Part shown: in pieces, positions 5,633 to 11,242 of the stretch
How positions within the stretch are numbered: the stretch's first letter is position 1
How the letters are laid out: every line of letters starts with the position of its first letter
NCBI GenBank assembly: GCA_035477615.1
Contig: DATIKJ010000042.1
Span: 1 to 14,447, forward strand
From: UBA2277 sp035477615
GTDB lineage: Bacteria; Patescibacteriota; Microgenomatia; UBA1400; MFAQ01
Length of the DNA stretch: 14,447 nt
Reading direction: 5' to 3'
Notes under the pieces: generated by a model
Told to the model about the DNA's origin: nothing
The model's input: only the letters and a program-made list of their open reading frames with translations
Database searches by the model: none
Position numbers and translations under genes: made by a program

Positions 5633-5806
5633 ATGGCTAAAAAAGGACCAAGACAACACATGGGTTTAAAATGTTCCAAATGCGGACATTTCAACTATAT
5701 CTCCGAAAGAAATAAAACCAATACCCCCGAAAAACTCGTTTTGAGTAAGTACTGCCGTACCTGTCGCGAGCACAACGAACACAAGGAAGTCTCAAAACTC
5801 AAATAA
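5633..5806 (+). CDS. rpmG: 50S ribosomal protein L33
   Basis: 57 aa, normal L33 size. It begins MAKKGPRQ and carries the zinc-binding form of L33 with two CxxC pairs (C14/C17 and C41/C44), plus the family signatures NYISERNKTN and PEKLVLSKYC. It follows tRNA-Thr(UGU) by about 80 nt and has its own extended -10. The leader (ATAAACACAAAGACACAAAA) has no Shine-Dalgarno and appears unstructured, unlike other leadered genes here. No clear terminator follows. The secE/nusG genes that often follow rpmG are absent; a dCMP deaminase gene comes next. Confidence 0.95.
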   Translation: MAKKGPRQHMGLKCSKCGHFNYISERNKTNTPEKLVLSKYCRTCREHNEHKEVSKLK

Positions 5807-5905
5807 GTAGAAAATTGCTTCCACTCCAAGGTACTCGTTGGGCAAAGAAGTGTCCATATTGAAATAATCTTCTCTTAGACTTTCTCTTTTAAAATCCCCT
5901 TTCTC

Positions 5906-5914
5906 TGATACAAT
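5906..5914 (+). promoter_or_regulatory. Extended -10 of the dCMP deaminase gene
   Basis: TGATACAAT; the leader of about 33 nt contains AAAGGAG before ATG 5954. The rest of 5807-5953 shows no gene and no clear terminator for rpmG. Confidence 0.6.
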
Positions 5915-5953
5915 TCTCTGCAACTGTACCCTAACAAATGAAAGGAGTTTCTC

Positions 5954-6454
5954 ATGTCCGCTTCAACTTTTCGACCACCACGTCCATCGTGGGATGAACT
6001 ATGGATCGAAATGGCAAACACTATATCAAAGAGGGCCACTTGCGATCGCGGTATGTCGGGGTGTGTTATTGTTCGCGGTAACCGACTTCTGGTAGCTGGT
6101 TATGTTGGTTCACCTCCCGGTCTGCCTCACTGCGACGACGTTGGTCATCAAATCAAGAAAACTATTCACGAAGATGGTCGCATCACCGAACACTGTGTAC
6201 GCACTATTCATGCCGAACAAAACGCCATTGTTCAGGCCGCTTTTATCGGTGTCTCCACTAAAGATGCCACTCTTTACTGTCGTATGACCCCTTGTTCCGT
6301 CTGTGCCAAACTCATCATCGGTGCCGGCATCAAGCGAGTTGTCTGCGAAAAAAAGTACCATGCTGGTGCTGAGTCTGAAGAAATGTTTCGCCAGGTTGGC
6401 ATAGAGCTCGTCTTTATGACAAATGAAATTCAACAATACCCAACTAAAAAATAA
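5954..6454 (+). CDS. Deoxycytidylate (dCMP) deaminase
   Basis: 166 aa, ComEB/dCMP deaminase family of the cytidine deaminase superfamily. It converts dCMP to dUMP, feeding thymidylate synthesis. Start ATG with AAAGGAG 7 nt upstream. The N-terminus RPPRPSWDELWIEMA and AKR-type TC...GCVIV segment, then GYVGSPPGLPHC, are typical. Catalytic zinc site: H86 and E88 in HAEQNAI, C114 and C117 in PCSVC. Further potential metal ligands C60 and H80/C81 match the second zinc site often seen in this subfamily. Length and motifs are complete. Monocistronic, with a strong terminator right after the stop. dCMP specificity is inferred from the family. Confidence 0.93.
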   Translation: MSASTFRPPRPSWDELWIEMANTISKRATCDRGMSGCVIVRGNRLLVAGYVGSPPGLPHCDDVGHQIKKTIHEDGRITEHCVRTIHAEQNAIVQAAFIGVSTKDATLYCRMTPCSVCAKLIIGAGIKRVVCEKKYHAGAESEEMFRQVGIELVFMTNEIQQYPTKK

Positions 6455-6460
6455 CCAATA

Positions 6461-6484
6461 CCCTCCTTTTTTGGAGGGTTTTTT
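6461..6484 (+). terminator. Intrinsic terminator of the dCMP deaminase gene
   Basis: CCCTCC (6461-6466) and GGAGGG (6473-6478) with a T-rich loop and six T residues. Confidence 0.9.
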
Positions 6485-6492
6485 GTCTTAAC

Positions 6493-6504
6493 TGCTTTAC
6501 AAAC
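6493..6504 (+). repeat. Promoter repeat, copy 1 (second copy 7132-7143)
   Basis: TGCTTTACAAAC is identical at 6493-6504 and 7132-7143, ahead of the first two paralogues. Similarity resumes after the -10 (ACCCCATCGAACCTTAA versus ACCCAATCGAATCTTAA). The third paralogue keeps only a weaker version (CATCCATACCTTAAAA). This indicates that the promoter was duplicated with the gene. Confidence 0.7.
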
Positions 6505-6524
6505 AGCTAACTATAAGATACAAT
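6496..6524 (+). promoter_or_regulatory. Promoter of paralogue 1
   Basis: TTTACA (6496-6501), 17-nt spacer, TACAAT (6519-6524). The leader of about 40 nt carries AAAGGAG before the TTG at 6572. Confidence 0.65.
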
Positions 6525-6571
6525 ACACCCCATCGAACCTTAACTTTATTGCTATAAAAGGAGAAAACATA

Positions 6572-7084
6572 TTGTCCCCATACTATGTAGCTTTCGAGTG
6601 CACCCCATTAATGGGTGGTTACGCTGGCTGTCGTTACTCATCTACCTTCAAAGACCGGGCTGAATTTGAACACCTCAATCCTCCTTCGTCAAACCCTATC
6701 TGTGCCGTTTTGTCTCAAGGAATTACCTTCAATGAAGCTGAAGATCTCGTTGCCCAAACACCGGAAATCTGTCTACTAACTTCTGCCATACACGAGCTTT
6801 GCGACAACCCTCAAGGCCGTCTTTTTGACGGACTGGCCGACATTGCCCTGGCCAGAGCCTTTGTAACCATCGAAAAGAATCGCAACCGCCGTCAGCAAAG
6901 AAATATCAACCCAGTAATTAAATGGAAAACAATTCAACTCAGCTTAGAAAAAAGTAGCGAAAGGACTGAGTTGTACCGCTATATCAAAGTTATGTTTGAT
7001 AATCGATATGGCCTAGTAGGCAATTTGCCTACTGCAAAAGGCATTATTATGTATAAAATCAACGATCTCATTAACCGTCGCTAA
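6572..7084 (+). CDS. Tandem paralogue 1, unknown family (TTG start)
   Basis: 170 aa. The TTG start is supported by AAAGGAG 8 nt upstream and by alignment with the next two genes. No recognised domain, signal peptide or membrane helix; a soluble cytoplasmic protein is likely. The N-terminal half carries the family core: YYVAFE near the start, GGYAGCR at 15-21, FKDRAEFE at 26-33, LSQGI around 47-51, and TPEIC at 63-67. The C-terminal half (RLF...LARAFVTIE, then IKVMFDN...GNLPTA) aligns with paralogue 2 but is missing from paralogue 3. Own promoter, Shine-Dalgarno and terminator. Function unknown. Confidence 0.85.
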   Translation: MSPYYVAFECTPLMGGYAGCRYSSTFKDRAEFEHLNPPSSNPICAVLSQGITFNEAEDLVAQTPEICLLTSAIHELCDNPQGRLFDGLADIALARAFVTIEKNRNRRQQRNINPVIKWKTIQLSLEKSSERTELYRYIKVMFDNRYGLVGNLPTAKGIIMYKINDLINRR

Positions 7085-7095
7085 TTTCGCATCTT

Positions 7096-7127
7096 AAATC
7101 TCCTTAACTAGAGGTTTTCTTTTATTT
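7096..7127 (+). terminator. Intrinsic terminator of paralogue 1
   Basis: AAATCTC (7096-7102) pairs with GAGGTTT (7111-7117, one T-G wobble) around an 8-nt loop; a T-rich tail with one C and one A follows. Confidence 0.6.
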
Positions 7128-7131
7128 CAAT

Positions 7132-7143
7132 TGCTTTACAAAC
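7132..7143 (+). repeat. Promoter repeat, copy 2
   Basis: Same 12-mer as at 6493-6504, upstream of paralogue 2. Confidence 0.7.
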
Positions 7144-7148
7144 GACAG

Positions 7149-7154
7149 TAAAAT
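7149..7154 (+). promoter_or_regulatory. -10 element of paralogue 2
   Basis: TAAAAT, aligned with the -10 elements of paralogues 1 and 3 by the similar leader after it. The spacer to the duplicated TTTACA is too short here, so the -35 is unclear. Confidence 0.5.
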
Positions 7155-7198
7155 GTAATCCACCCAATCGAATCTTAATATTCCTTAAGGAGGAAACT

Positions 7199-7729
7199 GT
7201 GTCATTAAGTTACAATGTAGTTTTTGAGTACACCACCAAAGCAGGTGGTTATGCCGGTGTCCGCACTTTCACATCATACAAAGACAAGGCCGAGTTCGAA
7301 GCCTATCATGCAAAACATGATCCAGAACTGGAAAATGTTGTTGCTCAAGGAGTTTCCGATGAAGTTGCACAAAACCTGTGTGCCTTAACTCCGGAAATTT
7401 GCAGACTAACAGCTGCCGTTGAAAAAGCCTGCGAATATAGCGGAAGTAATCTTCCCTTCGAACCTAAATTGCTCAATTTTGCCTTGAAAACTAGCTGTTT
7501 TGGAATTGAACACGATCGTTCAGTTCGCCTACAAAAAAAGATCACTCCATCAACAAAATTCCCTGTCGTCGAAACCGAATCATCACCCCAAACTGAGAAA
7601 GATCGTCTTTTTACATTTATTAAAGAAAATCTCAACAGTCCAACTGGTGAAATAGGTAACCTAAATTTTGCACTTCTTGAGATCCTCGATGAAGCATTGA
7701 ATATTGTTATGAGGAGACTTTCTTTTTAG
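7199..7729 (+). CDS. Tandem paralogue 2, unknown family (GTG start)
   Basis: 176 aa with a GTG start 5 nt after AAGGAGG. Homologous over its whole length to the gene before it: YNVVFE 5-10, GGYAGVR 16-22, YKDKAEFE 27-34, VVAQGV 47-52, ALTPEICRLTAAV 62-74, then a second conserved region (FALKTSCFGIE, later FIKENLNSPTGEIGNLN). Predicted soluble and mostly helical in the second half. No catalytic motif recognised. The repeat of gene, leader and terminator arrangement shows tandem duplication followed by considerable divergence. Function unknown. Confidence 0.85.
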   Translation: MSLSYNVVFEYTTKAGGYAGVRTFTSYKDKAEFEAYHAKHDPELENVVAQGVSDEVAQNLCALTPEICRLTAAVEKACEYSGSNLPFEPKLLNFALKTSCFGIEHDRSVRLQKKITPSTKFPVVETESSPQTEKDRLFTFIKENLNSPTGEIGNLNFALLEILDEALNIVMRRLSF

Positions 7730-7737
7730 TATTTAAC

Positions 7738-7763
7738 ACCCTCTCTTTACCGAGAGGGTTTTT
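7738..7763 (+). terminator. Intrinsic terminator of paralogue 2
   Basis: ACCCTCTC (7738-7745) and GAGAGGGT (7752-7759) with a 6-nt loop and a T run. Confidence 0.85.
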
Positions 7764-7781
7764 GTTATTCCAAATTAATAG

Positions 7782-7787
7782 TAAAAT
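7782..7787 (+). promoter_or_regulatory. -10 element of paralogue 3
   Basis: AGTAAAAT, in the same context as paralogue 2, followed by a leader ending in TTTAGGAGGATAG before ATG 7824. The -35 is unclear. Confidence 0.5.
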
Positions 7788-7823
7788 ACTTCCATCCATA
7801 CCTTAAAACGTTTAGGAGGATAG

Positions 7824-8057
7824 ATGGACAGTCGCTATATCGTCGTTTTTGAAGACTTACATTTTAAATCCAGACACTGGACTCCATACGAAAGCAAAGA
7901 AATATTTGAAAACCAGTATCAAAAGTCGTGGGGTAGAATAATTGCTCAAGGAATAACGAGATACGCTGCCATGCGTCTTTGTGGGGCTAACGAAGAAATG
8001 GTCAGAGAACTTGAGCTCACAGAAATGAAAAATCAATCACCCCAAACCTCCTCATAA
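7824..8057 (+). CDS. Tandem paralogue 3, short form (ATG start)
   Basis: 77 aa with a strong AGGAGG Shine-Dalgarno and ATG. It matches only the N-terminal core of the two preceding genes: RYIVVFE 4-10, YESKEIFE 22-29, IIAQGIT 39-45, RLCGANEEM 51-59. The second half of the longer paralogues is absent, and the stop sits in the loop of an excellent terminator, so the short form looks deliberate rather than recently truncated. Its existence suggests that the first 75 or so residues of the family form an independent domain. Function unknown. Confidence 0.8.
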   Translation: MDSRYIVVFEDLHFKSRHWTPYESKEIFENQYQKSWGRIIAQGITRYAAMRLCGANEEMVRELELTEMKNQSPQTSS

Positions 8058-8069
8058 GAGGAGGTTTTT
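8044..8069 (+). terminator. Intrinsic terminator with the paralogue 3 stop codon in its loop
   Basis: A perfect 10-bp stem, AAACCTCCTC (8044-8053) and GAGGAGGTTT (8058-8067), closes an ATAA loop containing the TAA stop (8055-8057). Followed by TTATTTGTTT. Confidence 0.92.
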
Positions 8070-8071
8070 AT

Positions 8072-8101
8072 TTGTTTAAAGACGTTCAGTTCTGGTAAAA
8101 T
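8072..8101 (+). promoter_or_regulatory. Promoter of tRNA-Trp
   Basis: TTGTTT (8072-8077), 18-nt spacer, TAAAAT (8096-8101) with a TGG extended -10, ending 11 nt before the tRNA. Confidence 0.65.
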
Positions 8102-8112
8102 ACCGTATACCT

Positions 8113-8183
8113 AGGGGTGTAGTTCAACGGTAGAATACGGGTCTCCAAAACCTGTGACGAAGGCTCAACACCTTCCACCCCTG
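8113..8183 (+). tRNA. tRNA-Trp (CCA anticodon)
   Basis: Acceptor AGGGGTG/CACCCCT, D stem GTTC/GAAT, anticodon stem CGGGT/ACCTG around CTCCAAA (anticodon CCA), a 4-nt variable loop, T stem GAAGG/CCTTC, discriminator G as expected for Trp. CCA is not encoded. Oddity: the T loop reads CTCAACA, with C where the near-universal T54 is expected. Confidence 0.92.
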
Positions 8184-8189
8184 CAAAAT

Positions 8190-8218
8190 ATGTCCTTCTT
8201 TTATGGGAGGACATTTTT
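8190..8218 (+). terminator. Intrinsic terminator of tRNA-Trp
   Basis: ATGTCCT (8190-8196) and AGGACAT (8208-8214) followed by a T run. Confidence 0.8.
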
Positions 8219-8247
8219 GTACACCAAATGGAAGGGGTATTGTGGTG

Positions 8248-8274
8248 GAGACAAGCTCGTAATAGTCTCTTTTT
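8248..8274 (+). terminator. Possible second terminator after tRNA-Trp
   Basis: GAGAC (8248-8252) and GTCTC (8265-8269) with a 12-nt loop, then TTTTT. The stem is short, and it abuts the end of the convergent Nudix gene. Confidence 0.35.
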
Positions 8275-8801
8275 CAAACTCCCTCATCAAACCTGTACTC
8301 TGCCACTTTATTGTCATCACTAAACAAAAACACCGCATCAATTTTTTTGCCAGACAGTACCAATGGCAACCAGTGCTCATTGTCCTCCCACATTTTTTCC
8401 CAAGGAATTTTGTCTTCATCGAACCAGCTTGGTTTAGTACTCTCTGTTTCCACTGGTTCACCTTCCCATTCTGTAATTTCATAGATTTTTACGTCTTGAT
8501 TCCATTTACTATTAGGATCCTTATGCATAAAAACAAATCTTAATCTCCCCCTTTCAATTTTTTCCAAGATCTTGACCCCGACTTCCTCAAACATCTCTCT
8601 ATCCATTGCTTGTTCTAGGGTTTCATCTTTGGTCTCCTCTGAGTCTCCTACTTTTCCGCCAATACCGGCAATTAAATTTTGCCCCAAACCGGCAGATACT
8701 CTTATTCTTTCACCTAGCAAAACTCTATTTCCTTCCCTCAAAAAACCCACCACAGCTGGCGTGAAATTCGTCTGTTCAATATATCTATCAATTTCTGTCA
8801 T
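8274..8801 (-). CDS. Nudix hydrolase (MutT/MTH1-like)
   Basis: 175 aa. Nudix enzymes cleave nucleoside diphosphates linked to another moiety; this one looks like the MutT/MTH1 group that cleans up oxidised nucleotides. The Nudix box runs from GGKVGDSE (48-55) to REMFEEVGV (68-76), with metal-binding E69, E72 and E73 intact. There are about five extra residues between the box glycine and the REMFEE helix relative to the usual spacing. C-terminal features PSWFDEDKIPWEKMWEDNEH and WLPLVLSGKK fit the MTH1-like group. ATG 8801 is used here, but the nearest Shine-Dalgarno (GGAGG at 8824..8820) is placed for an in-frame ATG at 8813 that is closed by TAA two codons later. It lies 50 nt after the membrane-protein gene with no terminator between, so probably co-transcribed. 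Substrate not determinable. Confidence 0.88.
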   Translation of the reverse strand: MTEIDRYIEQTNFTPAVVGFLREGNRVLLGERIRVSAGLGQNLIAGIGGKVGDSEETKDETLEQAMDREMFEEVGVKILEKIERGRLRFVFMHKDPNSKWNQDVKIYEITEWEGEPVETESTKPSWFDEDKIPWEKMWEDNEHWLPLVLSGKKIDAVFLFSDDNKVAEYRFDEGV

Positions 8802-8811
8802 CTTTTAAGGC

Positions 8812-8817
8812 ATTTTA
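8812..8817 (-). promoter_or_regulatory. Possible -10 of the Nudix gene
   Basis: TAAAAT on the - strand, 10 nt before ATG 8801, which would give a leader of only a few bases. It overlaps the spacer between the GGAGG and the ATG-CCT-TAA mini-frame. Confidence 0.3.
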
Positions 8818-8851
8818 ATCCTCCCAAACACGCTAAAGCAACCATATCCAT

Positions 8852-9268
8852 TTATCTCCAAAACATAAGTATTGTCATTCCTACTATCAGTCTTATCAAA
8901 TGCCACACAGCCACCTGGCCTTTACTCAAAGGATAATCTTTGTCTCCCCAAAACCAATATGCCTCCTGATCACTAATCAAAGTTTTTTTATCAAGCAAAG
9001 AAAAAACTATATCCCAAAGCACAAAGCCGATAAAGGCAAAGCCTAGATATGTCTTTGCCACAAAGAAATTAAAACCGCTTGCCAAAAAAATCAGAGTAAA
9101 AGGTAGTACCCCGCTATACAAAATCAACCAAAACAAAGCAAAGTATTTCTCCAACACATAAGGAATTGGCTTGTGATGATGTCTTGCCGACTGCCAATAA
9201 TCTACCATACCCCCCACGAGAAAAAATGCACAAACAACCATTCCCAGTATATATTGACTCGAGGTCAT
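8852..9268 (-). CDS. Small integral membrane protein, about four helices
   Basis: 138 aa. Hydrophobic segments at about 5-22, 40-64, 69-92 and 117-136 predict four transmembrane helices. Between helices 1 and 2 lies a conspicuous RHHHKPIP motif that could bind metal or phosphate; between helices 3 and 4 a polar loop contains YWFWGDKDYPLSKGQ. Family not recognised. Start ATG 9268 lies 6 nt after a TAGAAT -10, with no Shine-Dalgarno (leaderless). First gene of a probable two-gene unit with the Nudix hydrolase. Confidence 0.8.
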   Translation of the reverse strand: MTSSQYILGMVVCAFFLVGGMVDYWQSARHHHKPIPYVLEKYFALFWLILYSGVLPFTLIFLASGFNFFVAKTYLGFAFIGFVLWDIVFSLLDKKTLISDQEAYWFWGDKDYPLSKGQVAVWHLIRLIVGMTILMFWR

Positions 9269-9274
9269 AACTAT

Positions 9275-9280
9275 ATTCTA
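9275..9280 (-). promoter_or_regulatory. -10 element of the membrane-protein gene (leaderless)
   Basis: TAGAAT followed by 6 nt and ATG 9268. TTGATA upstream is only 14 nt away, so the -35 is uncertain. Confidence 0.5.
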
Positions 9281-9314
9281 CACAATGTAATTTTTATCAA
9301 AAATATACCTCTAC

Positions 9315-9341
9315 TTGCTTTTACCCCATTCAGGGTATAAT
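9315..9341 (+). promoter_or_regulatory. Promoter with operator-like inverted repeat
   Basis: TTGCTT (9315-9320) and TATAAT (9336-9341) are separated by 15 nt, shorter than usual. The inverted repeat TACCC-n6-GGGTA (9322-9337) fills the spacer and overlaps the -10, suggesting a repressor or activator site, possibly one that compensates for the short spacer. Confidence 0.5.
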
Positions 9342-9389
9342 ATAGGCCATTCGTGCAACTTAAAAATATACTGGCTCACAGGAGGAATA

Positions 9390-9689
9390 ATGGCCGATCT
9401 TCAGAAAAGTCCCAGTTGGGATAAAGCAAATATGTTAGAAGGCTTTTTTGTAAGAACAGGATATCCATTTAAGGAAAAATTTCCCCAAGACTACTCCGGC
9501 AAAACCTTCACCCTTATAACGAGAGACGGTAAAAGGCATGAAGGCGTTAGGGTCGACGACAGTCGCCAATACGCCGCCGAAGGCAAACAGTGGAGAAATT
9601 GTTTTGGCGACACGATAGATGACTATGTTGTCGTCTGTTGGATTGAAGAAGCCACACCAATAATAACTAATGAAGGAAGTGACAAATGA
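9390..9689 (+). CDS. 99-aa protein of unknown function
   Basis: ATG 9390 is selected over upstream in-frame starts because AGGAGG lies 6 nt before it and the promoter lies downstream of the earlier start. Soluble, no signal or membrane segment. The central part (GKTFTLITRDGKRHEGVRVD) looks like a small beta-barrel-like module, followed by a Trp/Cys-containing stretch (KQWRNCFGDTIDDYVVVCWI). Not recognised. It overlaps the next gene by ATGA, so the two are translationally coupled and probably act together. Confidence 0.8.
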   Translation: MADLQKSPSWDKANMLEGFFVRTGYPFKEKFPQDYSGKTFTLITRDGKRHEGVRVDDSRQYAAEGKQWRNCFGDTIDDYVVVCWIEEATPIITNEGSDK

Positions 9690-10111
9690 AGTCTCCTAGA
9701 AAACCGTACTGGTTCGCTTTCTGGCTTTTCACCATCGCAGGAATACTGACGTCGCTCTGGTTGAATCTAACTACCGCCGACATCGTTACCTTTCTGGTTA
9801 TTTTCAAAATTGTATCGTTGAGTTTGGTCTTTAGTCTTTTAGGTTTTTGGCTGGCCATTACCTCAAGCAGCATCTATCACCACCAAGTCGCCAACCCTGC
9901 AGACCCCAAAAACCTCCAAATCGGCCAAACCTACTGGCTCAATGGAGAAACCTGGGCCATATATCGTGGCCAAAACGAGTTTTCAGGAAAATACGGCTTC
10001 AATTTCTATGGCCTTGGTGACATCGAAGACATTAAAAACGCCTACTACATTGCACCAGGCTATGTCCGGCTCTACATTTCTCTGGTTCAAGAAGTGCCGG
10101 TAGAAAAATAA
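9686..10111 (+). CDS. Two-helix membrane protein with C-terminal domain
   Basis: 141 aa. Two transmembrane helices (about 8-26 and 33-58) form an N-terminal hairpin, followed by a soluble domain of about 80 residues (IGQTYWLNGETWAIYRGQNE, then KYGFNFYGLGDIEDIKNAYY) rich in aromatic residues. Both termini are probably cytoplasmic. Not recognised. The ATG overlaps the preceding stop; a modest Shine-Dalgarno (AAGGAAG) lies within the upstream gene. A membrane partner for the 99-aa protein is inferred from the coupling. Confidence 0.82.
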   Translation: MKSPRKPYWFAFWLFTIAGILTSLWLNLTTADIVTFLVIFKIVSLSLVFSLLGFWLAITSSSIYHHQVANPADPKNLQIGQTYWLNGETWAIYRGQNEFSGKYGFNFYGLGDIEDIKNAYYIAPGYVRLYISLVQEVPVEK

Positions 10112-10123
10112 TTCATGATTCTC

Positions 10124-10154
10124 AAGGAGGCACTTAAAGTGTCTCCTTTTTTTT
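10124..10154 (+). terminator. Intrinsic terminator of the 9390-10111 pair
   Basis: An 11-bp stem (10124-10134 with 10138-10148, one G-T wobble) with a TAA loop followed by a run of T residues. Confidence 0.9.
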
Positions 10155-10185
10155 GAATACTTTCGATAAAAATTCCTTTGTTTTT

Positions 10186-10211
10186 AATCCCTCTTTTTAA
10201 GAGGGATTTTT
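10186..10211 (+). terminator. Second, tandem hairpin before the phosphatase gene
   Basis: A perfect 10-bp stem AATCCCTCTT/AAGAGGGATT with a TTT loop and a short T run. It lies directly upstream of, and overlaps the -35 position of, the next gene's promoter. Confidence 0.6.
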
Positions 10212-10215
10212 CTAG

Positions 10216-10221
10216 TAAAAT
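10216..10221 (+). promoter_or_regulatory. -10 element of the histidine-phosphatase gene (leaderless)
   Basis: TAAAAT followed by 6 nt and ATG 10228; no Shine-Dalgarno. The -35 region is occupied by the hairpin at 10186-10211. Confidence 0.55.
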
Positions 10222-10227
10222 ACCCTT

Positions 10228-11028
10228 ATGTCCCCACAAAAAGAAAACCATCGCCCTCTGGAGTTAGTGTTCGTTCGACACGGTGAATCCGAAGGTAATG
10301 TCGCCAACCATGCCGCCGAAGCCGGTGACTCCAGCCACTTCACTGACGAATTTCGCACTCGCCACAGCTCTACTTGGAATCTCACTCCTTTAGGTGAAGA
10401 GCAAGCCAAAGCCGCCGGTGACTGGATTAAGAAAAATATTAATCAAGGTGTTTTTGATGCCTACTATGCTTCTACTTACCGCCGCGCCAAACGTACCGCT
10501 GGCCTTCTTGACCTACCAAATGCTTCGTGGCGTCTGCGCGACTACATTCGCGAACACGACTGGGGTATCCTTGACGTTATGACCGACGAAGAACGCCGCG
10601 AAAAATATCCCGATGTTATGAGAAACCGTGAAATGAATCCCTACTACTTTGCCGCCCCCGGGGGTGAGTCCTTGGCCGATGTTCTCATCCGCGCCCGTGT
10701 CGGCATCATGGCCACTCTATACCGTGATCTACCTAACAAACGCGGTATTGTTGTCTCTCACGGAAATATGATGTGGCCAATAAGAATCATTATGGAAGGT
10801 ATCCTCCCTGAAGAATATCTGGAATTAAAAGCCAAGAAAGATCCCCGTGACAAAATCAATAACTGTCAAATATTCCAGTACACTCGTATTAATCCGACAA
10901 CAGGTGAAATCACCGAAAAATTTAGTTGGATGAGATCTGTCTGCCCATGGAAACTCGACCCAGCACTCAACGAATGGCGCCCCATCCTCCATAAAAAATA
11001 CACCAACGAAGAACTGGTCAAAGCCTAA
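10228..11028 (+). CDS. Histidine phosphatase / phosphoglycerate mutase family enzyme
   Basis: 266 aa. Contains the catalytic RHGES (17-21, phospho-accepting H18), the second arginine region STYRRAKRTA (82-91), the acid E109 in IREHDWGIL, and the second histidine H178 in VVSHGNMM. All catalytic residues of the superfamily are present. Compared with cofactor-dependent phosphoglycerate mutase the substrate-binding regions differ, and the C-terminal tail (about 200-266, WMRSVCPWKLDPALNEWRPI) is unusual, so a phosphatase on a phosphorylated metabolite is as likely as glycolytic mutase. ATG 10228 lies 6 nt after its -10 (leaderless). It converges on the 11036-11206 gene with only 7 nt between stops and no visible terminator. 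Confidence 0.9.
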   Translation: MSPQKENHRPLELVFVRHGESEGNVANHAAEAGDSSHFTDEFRTRHSSTWNLTPLGEEQAKAAGDWIKKNINQGVFDAYYASTYRRAKRTAGLLDLPNASWRLRDYIREHDWGILDVMTDEERREKYPDVMRNREMNPYYFAAPGGESLADVLIRARVGIMATLYRDLPNKRGIVVSHGNMMWPIRIIMEGILPEEYLELKAKKDPRDKINNCQIFQYTRINPTTGEITEKFSWMRSVCPWKLDPALNEWRPILHKKYTNEELVKA

Positions 11029-11035
11029 CCCACCC

Positions 11036-11206
11036 CTACTCCCTTTCAGCAATCATTTTTTCCAACATCTTTATCTGTCCCTCACACCCCGGACAATCAT
11101 TACAACTAGAAATTAACTGCCGTAGACTTTTAAGGGAATCAACCGACATCTCCTCTAACTCCTCATCAAAAATATCCCATCTTTCCCCACACTCTATATT
11201 CATCAT
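11036..11206 (-). CDS. 56-aa protein with a CxxCxxC motif
   Basis: A complete frame ATG ATG ... TAG; start 11206 or 11203. The product is acidic and predicted helical (DIFDEELEEMSVDSLKSLRQ), with CNDCPGC giving C35, C38 and C41, plus C6 near the N-terminus, a possible zinc or Fe-S site, then a short helix. Not recognised. It lies 36 nt after the GNAT-peptidase gene on the same strand with no terminator between, so it is probably the last gene of that cluster. No clear Shine-Dalgarno. Function unknown; a metal-binding accessory or a small substrate protein for the cluster is conceivable but unsupported. Confidence 0.6.
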   Translation of the reverse strand: MMNIECGERWDIFDEELEEMSVDSLKSLRQLISSCNDCPGCEGQIKMLEKMIAERE

Positions 11207-11242
11207 TATCCCAGCATATCAGAGGACCTTACCTCAAATCAA

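Noticed and set aside
8229..8324. A 31-codon + frame beginning ATG GAA GGG
   Set aside because: Runs antisense into the Nudix gene, has no ribosome binding site and follows a terminator.
10125..10156. AAGGAGG followed by GTG and a five-codon frame ending in TGA inside the terminator
   Set aside because: The Shine-Dalgarno-like sequence is simply the 5' arm of the terminator stem; the frame is too short to support.
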